From Candidatus Magnetocorallium paracelense (lineage in GTDB: Bacteria > Nitrospirota > Thermodesulfovibrionia > Thermodesulfovibrionales > Magnetobacteriaceae), in NCBI GenBank assembly GCA_029001845.1, contig JAREWP010000086.1:1-64000 (forward strand): a stretch of 64,000 nt of DNA. The letters are read 5' to 3'. Positions within the stretch are counted from its first letter, which is position 1; each line of letters begins with the position of its first letter. The notes under the pieces are model-generated. The model saw nothing but the letters and a program-made list of their open reading frames with translations, did no database searches and was not told the origin of the DNA. The position numbers were made by a program, and so were the translations under genes. Shown here piece after piece: positions 51,737-61,362 of the stretch.

Positions 51737-53224
51737 CTATTGATCTTCAATAAACTCTTCACCTGCAACAAGACATCTCTCGGCTTTCTCCAATTGTCTG
51801 CCAATGTAGATGGCATGTGCAATATCGGAAATTGCATGATCCCGCTTTAATTCGTACTGAATTCTTTCAGCCTTTTTGCTGCTGTACTCACCGATGTTTT
51901 CACCATCGTATATATGTCTTACAACTATACTGTCCTCTTCGATGCTCACCCTGAATTGGCCGTTGGGATCGGCCTCGAATTCAAGGTTTCTCTCCTTCTC
52001 ACGAACAACGTGCAATACTTTTTCGTAATCCAAGGAATTTATGCTTATTGAATGACTTATAACCGTAATACTGCCCGATTTTATGCCGACTTCATTACTT
52101 ACAACATCGAGTAACTTCATCAGACCGTAAAAATTTTGAAGCCATGCATCGACTGCATTGTGAACCCGAAAAACAGCCGTAAGGGTAAGTCTGCCATCAA
52201 AGACCCTGAAAAAGAGAGACACAAGGCACGGAGCGCTTCTGCGGGCCGTAAGGTCCGATGCGGGATCCCACATGGATATAAAAGCTCTCCTTGAAAGCCT
52301 CTTTTGCTTTAACTCTCTTATGCACTCCTCTATCCCATTGACTCCGAAGTAGGTTCCTATCCGATTTCCGTAATTATAATCCTCATCGTCCCTGATTTCT
52401 CCGCTAACGATACTCTCCCCATATCTCCGAAACAGCTCTGTGGAAAACCCGTACTTGTCCAACATATCGCTCTTCTCCTCTGCCGGCTCTTTAACAATGA
52501 CTCTGACGTTTTGCAACTCCTGCCTTTTTCCTTTTACCGGACCGAGATCAACGAGGCAGCCAAAGCGATAGAGACGAAAAATCAGCTCTTTCCATGCATC
52601 GAGGGGAGTTTTTTTTACTATATCGTGATTCCCCGGATGACTCGGGAAAAAACTGATATCCGCCTCCTGGAGCTCGATCTCAAGTCGTTTAAAGGAAGAG
52701 GACGTTCCCCGGAAAGACTCCAAATCCGGTCTGTTGAAAAACTCCCCGGCCTTTGACGCAACGTCGATGTCGTTTATATCGCCAATACAAACAATTTCAG
52801 GCGGATTATCGAACAGAGAGGGGGTGAGGCAGTTGTCAAGAGTTCTTTTTGTATTGATGATCCTGTTTCTTCTCTTTCCCAGACTTTCGTATTCCTCAAC
52901 CCCCTTATAAAAGAAATTGGTAAGTTCATCGAGCGACCCCGATCTGTCTCTTCCGCAGATTAACAAAAATCGAATTCCCGGATTATACAGGAGGTTGGCT
53001 ATGAGAAATTTAAGACCATTGCCGTATAGATTGCCTACTGCCGCTATGGGAGAAGACAGGGGATCGAGATCGATATTCATCTCCGATAGTCTGGCAGTAA
53101 CGTACTCTTTTCTTGACCACAGCGTCACAACCCCGATAAATCCAAAGGGATTAACAATTGAGATATTCTCTTTACAGTGTAGAGGAACGAATTCATGAGC
53201 CTGTTTGTGTAATGTTTCCGTCAT
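51737..53224 (-). CDS. archaeal-type thymidylate synthase-like protein with N-terminal MtrA-like domain
   Basis: 495 residues. Residues about 1-220 resemble the DUF4346/MtrA-like domain: IAAVGNLYGNGLKFLIANLL and RFLLICGRDRSGSLDEL. The C-terminal half (about 285-420) is a ThyA fold: NYGNRIGTYFGVNGIEE, then RRSAPC with the candidate catalytic Cys at 333, and FRVHNAVDAWLQNFYGLMKL in place of the usual SxDxxLGxPFN, as in archaeal thymidylate synthases. It may methylate dUMP with a folate or pterin C1 donor. Sixteen bp downstream of a small ParB-like gene. Combination of a C1-carrier-type and a ThyA-type domain is the notable point. Confidence 0.8.
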   Translation of the reverse strand: MTETLHKQAHEFVPLHCKENISIVNPFGFIGVVTLWSRKEYVTARLSEMNIDLDPLSSPIAAVGNLYGNGLKFLIANLLYNPGIRFLLICGRDRSGSLDELTNFFYKGVEEYESLGKRRNRIINTKRTLDNCLTPSLFDNPPEIVCIGDINDIDVASKAGEFFNRPDLESFRGTSSSFKRLEIELQEADISFFPSHPGNHDIVKKTPLDAWKELIFRLYRFGCLVDLGPVKGKRQELQNVRVIVKEPAEEKSDMLDKYGFSTELFRRYGESIVSGEIRDDEDYNYGNRIGTYFGVNGIEECIRELKQKRLSRRAFISMWDPASDLTARRSAPCLVSLFFRVFDGRLTLTAVFRVHNAVDAWLQNFYGLMKLLDVVSNEVGIKSGSITVISHSISINSLDYEKVLHVVREKERNLEFEADPNGQFRVSIEEDSIVVRHIYDGENIGEYSSKKAERIQYELKRDHAISDIAHAIYIGRQLEKAERCLVAGEEFIEDQ

Positions 53225-53239
53225 GGTCGATTTTTGCCC

Positions 53240-53851
53240 TTACTTTTTCTTTTTAAAATATCCCCTCGGTGCGCCCACATTATCGAAAGCGGAATTGAAG
53301 TTTCGATAAAGGGATTTATAATTCTTTATTCGATGCCACTTTTTCAGATACCCCTCGGGCAGTTCATCGACAAGGGAAACTCTCTCCCACCCTCCCGGTA
53401 CGGGAAAGGCGTAATAGGGGAGGTCTTTGGGAACGCCTCTTACAAATATAACTTCAGGGAGAACCCTGTCCATTCTGGCCATATAGACTCTGTGCATACC
53501 GTCATTGACAATATTGACGACAGAACCGTCCGCCTCTATAGACTCTTCCACAACAGGGGGAAGAAGATCTATCGGCTCTTCTGCATCTTCCAACCAAATC
53601 TTAACATATCCCTGCAAATTAAAAATATCTCTGTTATGCTCGAGTAAAGCCCACTTCAAGTCTCTCACCTTTCTCAATTCCTCTACAAGGACATAGGTTT
53701 GCGGAGGGCACAGGGAGTTTACGGAGATACGTTCAAGAGAGATATAGACGTCTTTATAGGGGTACACCTGAGGAGCTTTCAACATTGCGACCTTTTTAAG
53801 TCGTCCGATAAGATCCCCTGCCGGAAAGTGCTCTATTTTTGTTATTTTCAT
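53240..53851 (-). CDS. ParB-like protein associated with the thymidylate synthase gene
   Basis: 203 residues. Starts MKITKIEHFPAGDLIGR; the central VVNIVNDGMHRVYMARMDR resembles the ParB/Srx N-terminal nucleotidase motif (DGxHRxxxA). The basic C-terminal tail ends GYFKKKK. No membrane segment. I do not know its function; its adjacency to the ThyA-like gene (15 bp) suggests a shared task. Confidence 0.65.
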   Translation of the reverse strand: MKITKIEHFPAGDLIGRLKKVAMLKAPQVYPYKDVYISLERISVNSLCPPQTYVLVEELRKVRDLKWALLEHNRDIFNLQGYVKIWLEDAEEPIDLLPPVVEESIEADGSVVNIVNDGMHRVYMARMDRVLPEVIFVRGVPKDLPYYAFPVPGGWERVSLVDELPEGYLKKWHRIKNYKSLYRNFNSAFDNVGAPRGYFKKKK

Positions 53852-54059
53852 TCAGTTATCGCCTCCGATAAGAATATTTGGATAGAAATACTCACTACTA
53901 GTGTTTGTATTATAAAAAAAAGCAGGATTGCCATACAATATGGAGCACTTGTTTTACCACTTTCTATGTTGATAACTTTACCCGCCCCTTAGACGCTCTT
54001 TAGTGAAAGCTCACTAATATTTTATAATAGCAGGACATCTGTCTATCGAGGTTTTTAAG

Positions 54060-54764
54060 ATGAAAACAGACGACACTCTCCTTGAGAAGTACGATTATTC
54101 CTCAGATATTAAACTGAAAGAGCACTTTCATGCCTGGGATGAGAAGATTAGACAGGAGATAATGAATTATGCTCCCATGAGCAGCTACGGTCGGATTTTA
54201 ATGAGCCATCTGGTGCGTGTATCCAGAGAAGGAGCGAATTTCCTAAGAATCCTTGGATTCGGAGATGTGGCTGCCAATAATTTTAAGGCGGCCCTGCTGT
54301 TTCACGATCTAGGGAAAATACATCCCTTTTATGAACCGGGCATTTGGTCCATAAAAAATCAGCCCACAAAAGAACAGAGGGTGCTGAAAAAGAAAGAATC
54401 CGGCCTGGGGGCTGAAATGTTAAAATCCTTTGCCGAGAAATACGGCCTTATCGAACATCCCCACATCAAAGTCAGGCACGCCGTTACTCTTTATCACCAT
54501 GAACGCATCAATGGTCAAGGTACGGAAAAGGTAGACGCCTCAATGCTTCCCGTTTTTGTGCAAGCGGCATGCATTGTCGATACTTACGATGGCGATCTGA
54601 TCTATCGCCCTCACCAGAGCCGCCCCCGCACGCCCTCTGAAGCATTGCTGAGGATGTTGGGAGATGAGAAGTCCGACGGAAAATACACAGGCGCTTTTAA
54701 CAGGGATTTGCTCCTTCGTTATATAAGAATGAAGGAAAGAGAGTTGGGAATAAAGGTACTGTAA
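54060..54764 (+). CDS. HD-domain phosphohydrolase
   Basis: 234 residues. HD motif ALLFHDLGKIHPF near 75-90, preceded by MSHLVRVSREGANFL (the first His) and followed by KVRHAVTLYHHERING (later His pair). This is the metal-binding layout of HD-GYP-like phosphodiesterases, but the GYP motif is absent. Substrate unknown; nucleotides or cyclic dinucleotides are possibilities. Transcribed alone, divergent from the ParB-like gene. Confidence 0.82.
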   Translation: MKTDDTLLEKYDYSSDIKLKEHFHAWDEKIRQEIMNYAPMSSYGRILMSHLVRVSREGANFLRILGFGDVAANNFKAALLFHDLGKIHPFYEPGIWSIKNQPTKEQRVLKKKESGLGAEMLKSFAEKYGLIEHPHIKVRHAVTLYHHERINGQGTEKVDASMLPVFVQAACIVDTYDGDLIYRPHQSRPRTPSEALLRMLGDEKSDGKYTGAFNRDLLLRYIRMKERELGIKVL

Positions 54765-54792
54765 GCGTAGCATCGAATGTTGAACTAAGGAA

Positions 54793-55974
54793 TTAAACCA
54801 ATTCCGATAGAACCTCTCTTTCCACGATTTCCGCTGAAATTATCGTTTGAAAACTATCCGATTCGAAAAAGGCCTGCACATCAGTGGAAACACTCAATAC
54901 CTCGACAGTAATTTTATCGTAAAAAACCTCTGCATCTATGATTCCGTTCATCTCGAGATCGACTCCGAAATAGAAGTCGTAAGCGCCTTCGGAAAGTTCT
55001 GAAGTCGTTTCTATTGTCAGAGGCTCTACCATCATCAAAGCGCCCTGATATGTTGGCGCCACCGCCAACTCTATCTTTTGCCATTTAAATGAAAAGGCGT
55101 CGAAATAATAGAGTGAATTTTCCTGGTGATCGAATTTTATCAGCCACCAGTCGGCAAATTCGCCGCCAAAAAGTCCCGGATTGAGTTCAATGCTCACAGA
55201 AACGCTTTCATTTGAATTAACGGAGAGTGAGTTTATGCTGTTATTGGCTCTTATAACGGCAGTCGGAGTGTCCGGAGTAATGCCGAGATCGATTTTATAA
55301 ATCATGTCGTTTCGAGAGTCCGAATTCCACAGATAAACACCGTCATGTGTCAGACCCCTGGGATCTATGTCCGGGGCTATAAGTTCATCGAGCACCTCGC
55401 CTTCGATAGTGAGTTTATAAATCCTATCGCTTTGAGAGTCAACGTTCCACAGAAAAGTTCCGTCAAAAGTAAGGCCCTTGGGATTTATTCCGGGAGAAGT
55501 AAAGAAATCCAATATCAGTCCGGAAGTATCCAACTGATAAATTATGTTTTCAAAATCGTCGGTAATCCACAAAGACTCTCCATCATGGGCCAGCCCCCTG
55601 GGATGAGGACCGGGCGAGTCGAATTCTGCGAGTATCTCTCCGCTTTTTGCATCGATTTGATAAATAAGATCAGTACTGGAATCGGTATGCCACAGAAAAC
55701 CGCCGCCATAAGCAAGGCCCTTTGGATTTGGCCCCGGAGATTCGAGATAATCTATAATCCCGCCTGTCTTATCCATTTTGTATATCCTGTCAAATGCCTC
55801 GTCACTGTTCCACAGGTATACGCCGTCAAATGCCAGCCCTCGCGGCATGGTTCCGGCAGCCTCGAAAGAGTCGATATATTGACCCACTTCCGAATAGCCT
55901 ACGGAATCATATAAAACACTATTTAAAATGAATGTTATTATGAGTAATATTTTTTTCAGCGCCTTCACAACCAA
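54793..55974 (-). CDS. exported beta-propeller protein with five 42-residue repeats
   Basis: 393 residues with a signal peptide (MVVKALKKILLIITFILNSV). Five near-identical blades follow: MPRGLAFDGVYLWNSDE, NPKGLAYGGGFLWHTDS, HPRGLAHDGESLWITDD, NPKGLTFDGTFLWNVDS and DPRGLTHDGVYLWNSDS, each ending with a YxxD-type strand (IYKMDKTGG). A C-terminal beta-sandwich of about 140 residues follows. Resembles glutaminyl cyclase-like or Vgb-type propellers; substrate unknown. Confidence 0.75.
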   Translation of the reverse strand: MVVKALKKILLIITFILNSVLYDSVGYSEVGQYIDSFEAAGTMPRGLAFDGVYLWNSDEAFDRIYKMDKTGGIIDYLESPGPNPKGLAYGGGFLWHTDSSTDLIYQIDAKSGEILAEFDSPGPHPRGLAHDGESLWITDDFENIIYQLDTSGLILDFFTSPGINPKGLTFDGTFLWNVDSQSDRIYKLTIEGEVLDELIAPDIDPRGLTHDGVYLWNSDSRNDMIYKIDLGITPDTPTAVIRANNSINSLSVNSNESVSVSIELNPGLFGGEFADWWLIKFDHQENSLYYFDAFSFKWQKIELAVAPTYQGALMMVEPLTIETTSELSEGAYDFYFGVDLEMNGIIDAEVFYDKITVEVLSVSTDVQAFFESDSFQTIISAEIVEREVLSELV

Positions 55975-56171
55975 ACCTCCTTACTTCTAATTTAAAATAG
56001 GCATGCACTCACCGGACACTTTGCCGGTTAAAAGGCTTCTCGTTGTTTTTTCTCTCCCTGTTGTGTTATTTTTTTTGCACTTTCGCCTTAGCCGTTACCA
56101 ACAAACAAGCCTTTTATCTCAAACTTACCGCAAATCGCTGTAAACGGATGAAATAGTAGGAAATTAGTAAA

Positions 56172-58361
56172 ATGTCAATCCCTGTGATCGTCTTTTCCAT
56201 GGATACCGTGAGAGGCAGAATTATAACCATGGCTTTACGTATGAACGGCTTTAAACCTCTCCTGTTAGGGACTTATTATGAAATAATAAAAGAAGTAGGG
56301 AGGCAAAGACCGAGGATACTTGTATTTGACACTGTCAAGTGTTCTGTAAAGGAACTCGAACTTTTGCGTGAACTCTATACTGATCTTCCCGATCCCACAC
56401 TTATAATCCTGGCGGACCAATCCTATTATAACACACTTATTGATTATGGAGTCAGTAAATTTTCCATAATAACGGACCATTACGATCCTGTAAAAATAGT
56501 CTTACGGGCGAGAGAGATAAATGCAGTAAAAGCAAAGAGAAAGGTGTTGCTCAGAAAAATTCGCCTTTTCTTTAAAAGCCAGACCCTCTGGACAGTTAGA
56601 AGGACTTTGTACTTGATTTCAGCAGCCATTATCCTTATGGCCGGTCTGACAGGGGGTTATCTTTACTGGTGCCTCTCTGACATTCCCGATGTCTCCCGAC
56701 TGGAGGCGTATGCTCCCTTTGAAACCTCGATATTATATTCCAGCGACAATGAGATGCTTGCAGAACTTTATTTGGAAAAGCGCACATTCGTGCCTCACGA
56801 AGAAATACCGGAACATATAAAAAACGCTTTCATCGCTATTGAAGACAAGCGTTTTTATGAGCACCACGGAGTCGATTTTATCAGAGTAATAGCGGCCGCC
56901 ATAAAGAACCTGGAGAGTAAATCCTTTGTTCAGGGCGCCAGTACAATCACACAGCAATTGGTAAAGATGCTTTTTCTGACTCCCGAAAAATCCATTACCA
57001 GAAAAATAAAGGAACTGATACTCTCTTTAGAGCTTGAAAGAAAATACAGTAAAGAGGAGATATTGGGACTCTACCTGAACCAGGCCTATTTCGGAACCAG
57101 AGCCTATGGTATTGAAGCGGCCTCTCAAACCTATTTCGAAAAAACCACTGAAAATATAAATGTCGCCGAAGCAGCCCTCCTGGCTGGGCTTCCTAAGGCT
57201 CCGAACAAATACTCTCCCTTTAAAAATAAAAGCGAAACCGTGGGCCGAAGGAATTTGGTATTAAAACTAATGCACGATAACGGTTTTATTACAAAAGAGG
57301 AGTATAATCGGGCTATCGTTCATCCCATTCCCACAACTTTGCACGGACGGAAGCATAAGGCCCCATATTTTGTAGAATTTATCAGGCAGCAGTTGGAGAA
57401 GAAATATGGTGATCTGATTTATGCATCAGGGCTGAGCATTTATACGACCCTGGACTACAGGATGCAGCAGATTGCCGAAAACGCAGTTGGCAACGGGATA
57501 AAGAATCTGGAGATGAGCTGTATATACGATGTACAAGCGGCTCTGCTTGCAGTGGATATAAAAAGCGGCCATATCAAAGCCATGGTAGGTGGCACGGATT
57601 TCTGGCAAACACAGTATAACAGAGTGACACAGGCAAAAAGGCAGCCCGGTTCGGCCTTTAAACCTTTCGTCTATCTCACTGCCCTTAACCAGGGGCTCTC
57701 TCCCGATCATATTTTGCAGGACCGCGCCATTACGTACAAAGGCACAGGCAAAAATGACTTCTGGACCCCTGCCAACTACAACAGACGCTACAATGGAGAA
57801 GTAACTCTTAAAGATGCGCTTACTCGTTCGCTCAATGCAGCGACTGTCTTTCTCGCCAATGATTTGGGTATTAAAAACGTTATCAATACAGCCCGAAAGC
57901 TTGGAATACAGAGTAAGATCCACCCCTACCTTTCCACGGCTCTGGGAGCTTCCGAAGTGACTCTTGAAGAGATCGTTTACGCCTATGCAGCATTTTCCAA
58001 CGGCTACAGAATAAAGCCGATATATTTGGAAAGAATTATAGACAGGAAAAACCTTTCCCACTCCATATCGGTGCAAACCCCTGTAAAAGTAATAAATGAG
58101 GAAGAAGTCAAAGCAATCAGGGAATTGTTGAGATCGGTCATCGTCAACGGTACAGGTAAAAAGGCAATGGTCCTGGACAAAACGGTATACGGGAAAACCG
58201 GTACTACCAATGACTCGATCGATGCCTGGTTCGTAGGATTCGACGACAACATTGCAGTAGGCGTATGGGTCGGCAGAGACAATAACAAATCCATCGGAAA
58301 GCATGAAACAGGCTCCAGCGCGGCCCTGCCTATCTGGATAGATTTTATGGAGAATATGTAG
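56172..58361 (+). CDS. penicillin-binding protein 1A-type with N-terminal receiver-like domain
   Basis: 729 residues. Residues 1-125 fold like a response-regulator receiver: VIVFSMDTVRGRIITMAL, RPRILVFDTVK with D53 at the phosphorylation site, but only one N-terminal acidic residue (D11) and no switch lysine, so it looks degenerate. One membrane helix at about 145-170. Glycosyltransferase: EDKRFYEHHGVD near 223, QGASTITQQLVK, RKIKELILSLELE. Transpeptidase: SAFK near 491, SLN and KTGTTND near 675. It builds and cross-links peptidoglycan. A receiver fused ahead of the membrane anchor is unusual and suggests cytoplasmic control. Confidence 0.9.
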   Translation: MSIPVIVFSMDTVRGRIITMALRMNGFKPLLLGTYYEIIKEVGRQRPRILVFDTVKCSVKELELLRELYTDLPDPTLIILADQSYYNTLIDYGVSKFSIITDHYDPVKIVLRAREINAVKAKRKVLLRKIRLFFKSQTLWTVRRTLYLISAAIILMAGLTGGYLYWCLSDIPDVSRLEAYAPFETSILYSSDNEMLAELYLEKRTFVPHEEIPEHIKNAFIAIEDKRFYEHHGVDFIRVIAAAIKNLESKSFVQGASTITQQLVKMLFLTPEKSITRKIKELILSLELERKYSKEEILGLYLNQAYFGTRAYGIEAASQTYFEKTTENINVAEAALLAGLPKAPNKYSPFKNKSETVGRRNLVLKLMHDNGFITKEEYNRAIVHPIPTTLHGRKHKAPYFVEFIRQQLEKKYGDLIYASGLSIYTTLDYRMQQIAENAVGNGIKNLEMSCIYDVQAALLAVDIKSGHIKAMVGGTDFWQTQYNRVTQAKRQPGSAFKPFVYLTALNQGLSPDHILQDRAITYKGTGKNDFWTPANYNRRYNGEVTLKDALTRSLNAATVFLANDLGIKNVINTARKLGIQSKIHPYLSTALGASEVTLEEIVYAYAAFSNGYRIKPIYLERIIDRKNLSHSISVQTPVKVINEEEVKAIRELLRSVIVNGTGKKAMVLDKTVYGKTGTTNDSIDAWFVGFDDNIAVGVWVGRDNNKSIGKHETGSSAALPIWIDFMENM

Positions 58362-58373
58362 TATCATTCAACT

Positions 58374-59165
58374 ATGATTACCTCAAACTCCAACAGTAAA
58401 ATAAAAGAGGCAATCAACATAAAAAAGAGACATGCCTCCCTGAAAGAGAGCGCCTTTTTTATTGAAGGAGTAAGGCTCATTGAATCTGCGTTGAAATCGG
58501 GGATTCATCTGATCGACCTCTTTTACACGGACCGCTTTGCAGCGAGCGAAAGGGGTGCGATAATTATAAGTTCCGTTAAGAAAAGAGGAGGAACTGCGAT
58601 ACATGTCTCGGAAACCGTTATGACCCGTTTAAGCGACACCGAAACCCCGCAAGGCGTCCTGTGCATTGCCTCAAAGGCCAAAGAAGGGTTAAATGAATCA
58701 GTGACAGGTGAAAACTCCGTACTATTGGTCTGTGACGGCATTAAAGATCCCGGAAATATGGGCGCAGTTATCCGATCGGCGGACGCCCTGGCCTGTGATG
58801 CCGTTATATGTACCCCGGACACATGCAATCCCTTTTCTCCAAAGGCTGTAAGAGCTTCGGCAGGGAGTGTTTTTAATATCCCGCTGATTTTTGAGCAACC
58901 CGAAAACATTGTGAACCTGCTCAAGCAAAGGGACATGAAAGTAGTCGTTTCCGATCCTTACAGGGGAGAGGCGGTTATGGCAGTGGACCTGATTTCTCCC
59001 TTTGCACTTGTTGTCGGAGAAGAGGCGGCAGGTGTGAGCGAGTTCTTTAAAAGCAGAGCTGATGTCTTTTTGAATATTCCGGTTACAAAAAGGGCGGACA
59101 GTCTTAATGTGGCGGTTTCATCGGCTATATGCCTCTATGAAGCATTGAGGCAAAGGAAAAAGTAA
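58374..59165 (+). CDS. TrmH/SpoU-family RNA 2'-O-methyltransferase
   Basis: 263 residues. An N-terminal RNA-binding substrate domain (ITSNSNSKIKEAINIKK) and a C-terminal SPOUT domain with KDPGNMGAVIRSADAL, SAGSVFNIPL, VVGEEAAGVSEFF and the last motif RADSLNVAVSSAI. Methylates ribose in rRNA or tRNA with S-adenosylmethionine. It starts 12 bp after the PBP gene. Confidence 0.92.
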   Translation: MITSNSNSKIKEAINIKKRHASLKESAFFIEGVRLIESALKSGIHLIDLFYTDRFAASERGAIIISSVKKRGGTAIHVSETVMTRLSDTETPQGVLCIASKAKEGLNESVTGENSVLLVCDGIKDPGNMGAVIRSADALACDAVICTPDTCNPFSPKAVRASAGSVFNIPLIFEQPENIVNLLKQRDMKVVVSDPYRGEAVMAVDLISPFALVVGEEAAGVSEFFKSRADVFLNIPVTKRADSLNVAVSSAICLYEALRQRKK

Positions 59166-59313
59166 TGAGTCAAAAATTCCTTGACAACAGGTTTGAGAGA
59201 GTACCATAATGAAACGAAAATAGAGAAAACGGGATAAACGACCATTATGAAGTCCGACGACGAGGCCGGGAAACAGTATAACGCGATCATAAAAAACAAT
59301 AACGACTACACAT

Positions 59314-59730
59314 ATGAATGGTTTTGAAGTTATAGACATATCGGGAGATGTGGGTTACCGGGTGTGGGGCGAGACGATTGAAGGGCTCTTTGTCAGCGCG
59401 GCAAAGGGTTTTTACACCTTTATCACCTCTGTCGATGAAGTCAATGAGATCGAGAGGCTGGATATAGAAGTAAGCGGAGAACCTCTTGAAGTATTATTGA
59501 TTAGATGGCTGAATGAGCTTATATTTGTATTTGAGACAAAAGGATTTGTAGCAAAAGAAATAGAAATCCTCCATATGACCGATAAAATTGTAAAAGCGAA
59601 ACTGTCGGGAGAGGAGTTCGATCCTGACAAACACGAAAGAGGTCTTTCCATAAAGGCGGCCACATACCACAATCTCAATATTGAAAACAAAAAAGGTATA
59701 TGGGATGCTGTTGTGATTTTTGATGTATAA
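59314..59730 (+). CDS. archease, activator of RtcB
   Basis: 138 residues. YRVWGETIEGLFVSAAKGFYT, then the EVLLIRWLNELIFVFETKGF segment, and the conserved end KAATYHNLNIENKK with WDAVVIFDV. Archease speeds RtcB guanylylation; the RtcB gene lies 190 bp downstream, the usual pair. The spacer between them has no gene. Confidence 0.92.
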   Translation: MNGFEVIDISGDVGYRVWGETIEGLFVSAAKGFYTFITSVDEVNEIERLDIEVSGEPLEVLLIRWLNELIFVFETKGFVAKEIEILHMTDKIVKAKLSGEEFDPDKHERGLSIKAATYHNLNIENKKGIWDAVVIFDV

Positions 59731-59920
59731 TAGAGATGATCGTTTCTAATCAGGCAAGGTATACCATTGCTGCCGTCGGCAAAAGATCGTTTTTTACCGA
59801 TCCCCACATCATGTGGCTTTAAAATGAGTTGAACCTGAAAAGTATGTTGAAAAGAACACTTGCAGGCGTCACACTGGTAATAGATTCCAAACTTAACTTT
59901 TATTGTTTCCGAGAGGTATT

Positions 59921-61360
59921 ATGAGCGAAATTAAAAGAATAGACGACAATAAAATAGAGATTCCAACGGGCTTTAAAGAGGGTATGCAGGCGCCGGGAAT
60001 AATTTTTGTGGACAGGGAACTGGAAAGTCTCCTGGAAAGTCAGGCGATCGAACAGGTCGCCAATGTTGCCACATTACCTGGGATAGTGAAGGCCTCGCTG
60101 GCAATGCCCGATATTCATACAGGATATGGTTTTTCGATAGGGGGAGTGGCCGCCTTCGACGCCGGTACCGGAATAATATCACCGGGAGGAGTCGGTTATG
60201 ACATTAATTGAGGAGTCAGGCTCCTTAGGAGCAATCTCAAAAGAGAAGAGATCGCTCTCAAGGTAAAGGACCTCGTCGGGGTCCTTTATAGAGAAATACC
60301 TTCCGGTGTCGGCTCAAAGGGGCGTATTAAGCTCGGCGTTGAGGAGCAGAAAAAAATCATTAAAAAGGGCGCCGCGTGGGCTGTAGAGCATGGTTACGGA
60401 AGCGCCGAAGATCTGGAACGAACGGAGTCCCGGGGATGCATGGAAGGCGCGGAGCCTTCCCTTATCAGCGACAGAGCTTTCGAAAGAGGCAGGGCGCAGC
60501 AAGGTACTCTGGGATCGGGCAATCATTTCCTTGAAATACAATATGTAGAAGAAATACTGGACATCAATACGGCAAATGCCTTCGGACTGTTTAAAAATCA
60601 GGTTACAATAATGATCCATACAGGGTCCCGAGGTTTTGGCCACCAGGTATGCACTGATTCCCTTGAGCTGATGCAGGTTGCAGCAAAAAAGTATAATATT
60701 CGACTTCCAGACAGGGAGTTGGCCTGTGCGCCTTTTCGCTCCCAAGAGGCGGGAGATTATTTCGCATCCATGGCGGCGGCAGCCAATTACGCCTGGGCGA
60801 ACAGGCAGTGTATAATGCATTGGACAATAGAAGCTCTGATGAAATTTCTTTCTATTTCTCCACTGGAGCTCGGCGCCGGGCTTGTATACGATGTGGCCCA
60901 CAATATCGCAAAAGTGGAGACTCATATTGTAAATGGCGAAAAAAAGAAACTCATCGTTCACAGAAAGGGTGCAACAAGGGCCTTTCCTGCAAAGCATCCC
61001 GAACTGCCCGATATTTATAAGCATGTAGGCCAGCCGGTGCTTATTCCGGGCGATATGGGAAGAGCCTCTTATATACTGGTAGGACTTGAAAAGGGAATGG
61101 AAGAGACATTCGGTTCCACATGCCACGGAGCGGGTCGCGTCATGTCAAGGCATAAGGCGATAAAGAAATCCAAAGGCAGAGCGATATGGCGCGAAATGGA
61201 GGATATGGGAATCTCTGTGAAGAGCGCCGGCAGAAGAACTCTGGCAGAGGAGATGTCAGAGGCCTATAAAGATATCTCCAATGTAGTGGATGTGGTGCAT
61301 AATGCCGGGATATCCAAAAAAGTGGCCACGCTGAAACCTATGGGAGTGATAAAGGGATAG
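59921..61360 (+). CDS. rtcB: RNA-splicing ligase RtcB with selenocysteine at a metal-binding position (TGA codon 97)
   Basis: 479 residues if TGA at 60209-60211 is decoded. The context VGYDIN-U-GVRLL matches the VGxDINCGVR motif whose Cys (Cys98 in the Pyrococcus enzyme, Cys78 in E. coli) holds the two Mn ions. The Asp of the same motif is at 94, matching the known D95/C98 spacing. The frame then continues with every RtcB block: [48 protein letters not shown] and the guanylylated-His loop [13 protein letters not shown]. RtcB joins 2',3'-cyclic phosphate and 5'-OH RNA ends with GTP. Archease precedes it. ATG at 59921 has a gagaggt site. A hairpin surrounds the TGA as a SECIS candidate. Confidence 0.9.
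60208..60240 (+). promoter_or_regulatory. candidate SECIS hairpin of rtcB
   Basis: An outer stem ttgag/ctcaa that includes the TGA, and an inner stem gctcc/ggagc with loop tta 14-16 nt after the TGA. The distance suits a bacterial SECIS; the small loop lacks the usual G, so this is weaker than the other two candidates. Confidence 0.5.
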
Positions 61361-61362
61361 AA

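Noticed and set aside
59903-60211. Truncated RtcB pseudogene
   Set aside because: The frame continues after the TGA through all RtcB motifs with no frameshift, and the TGA is at a Cys site, so recoding is the better reading.
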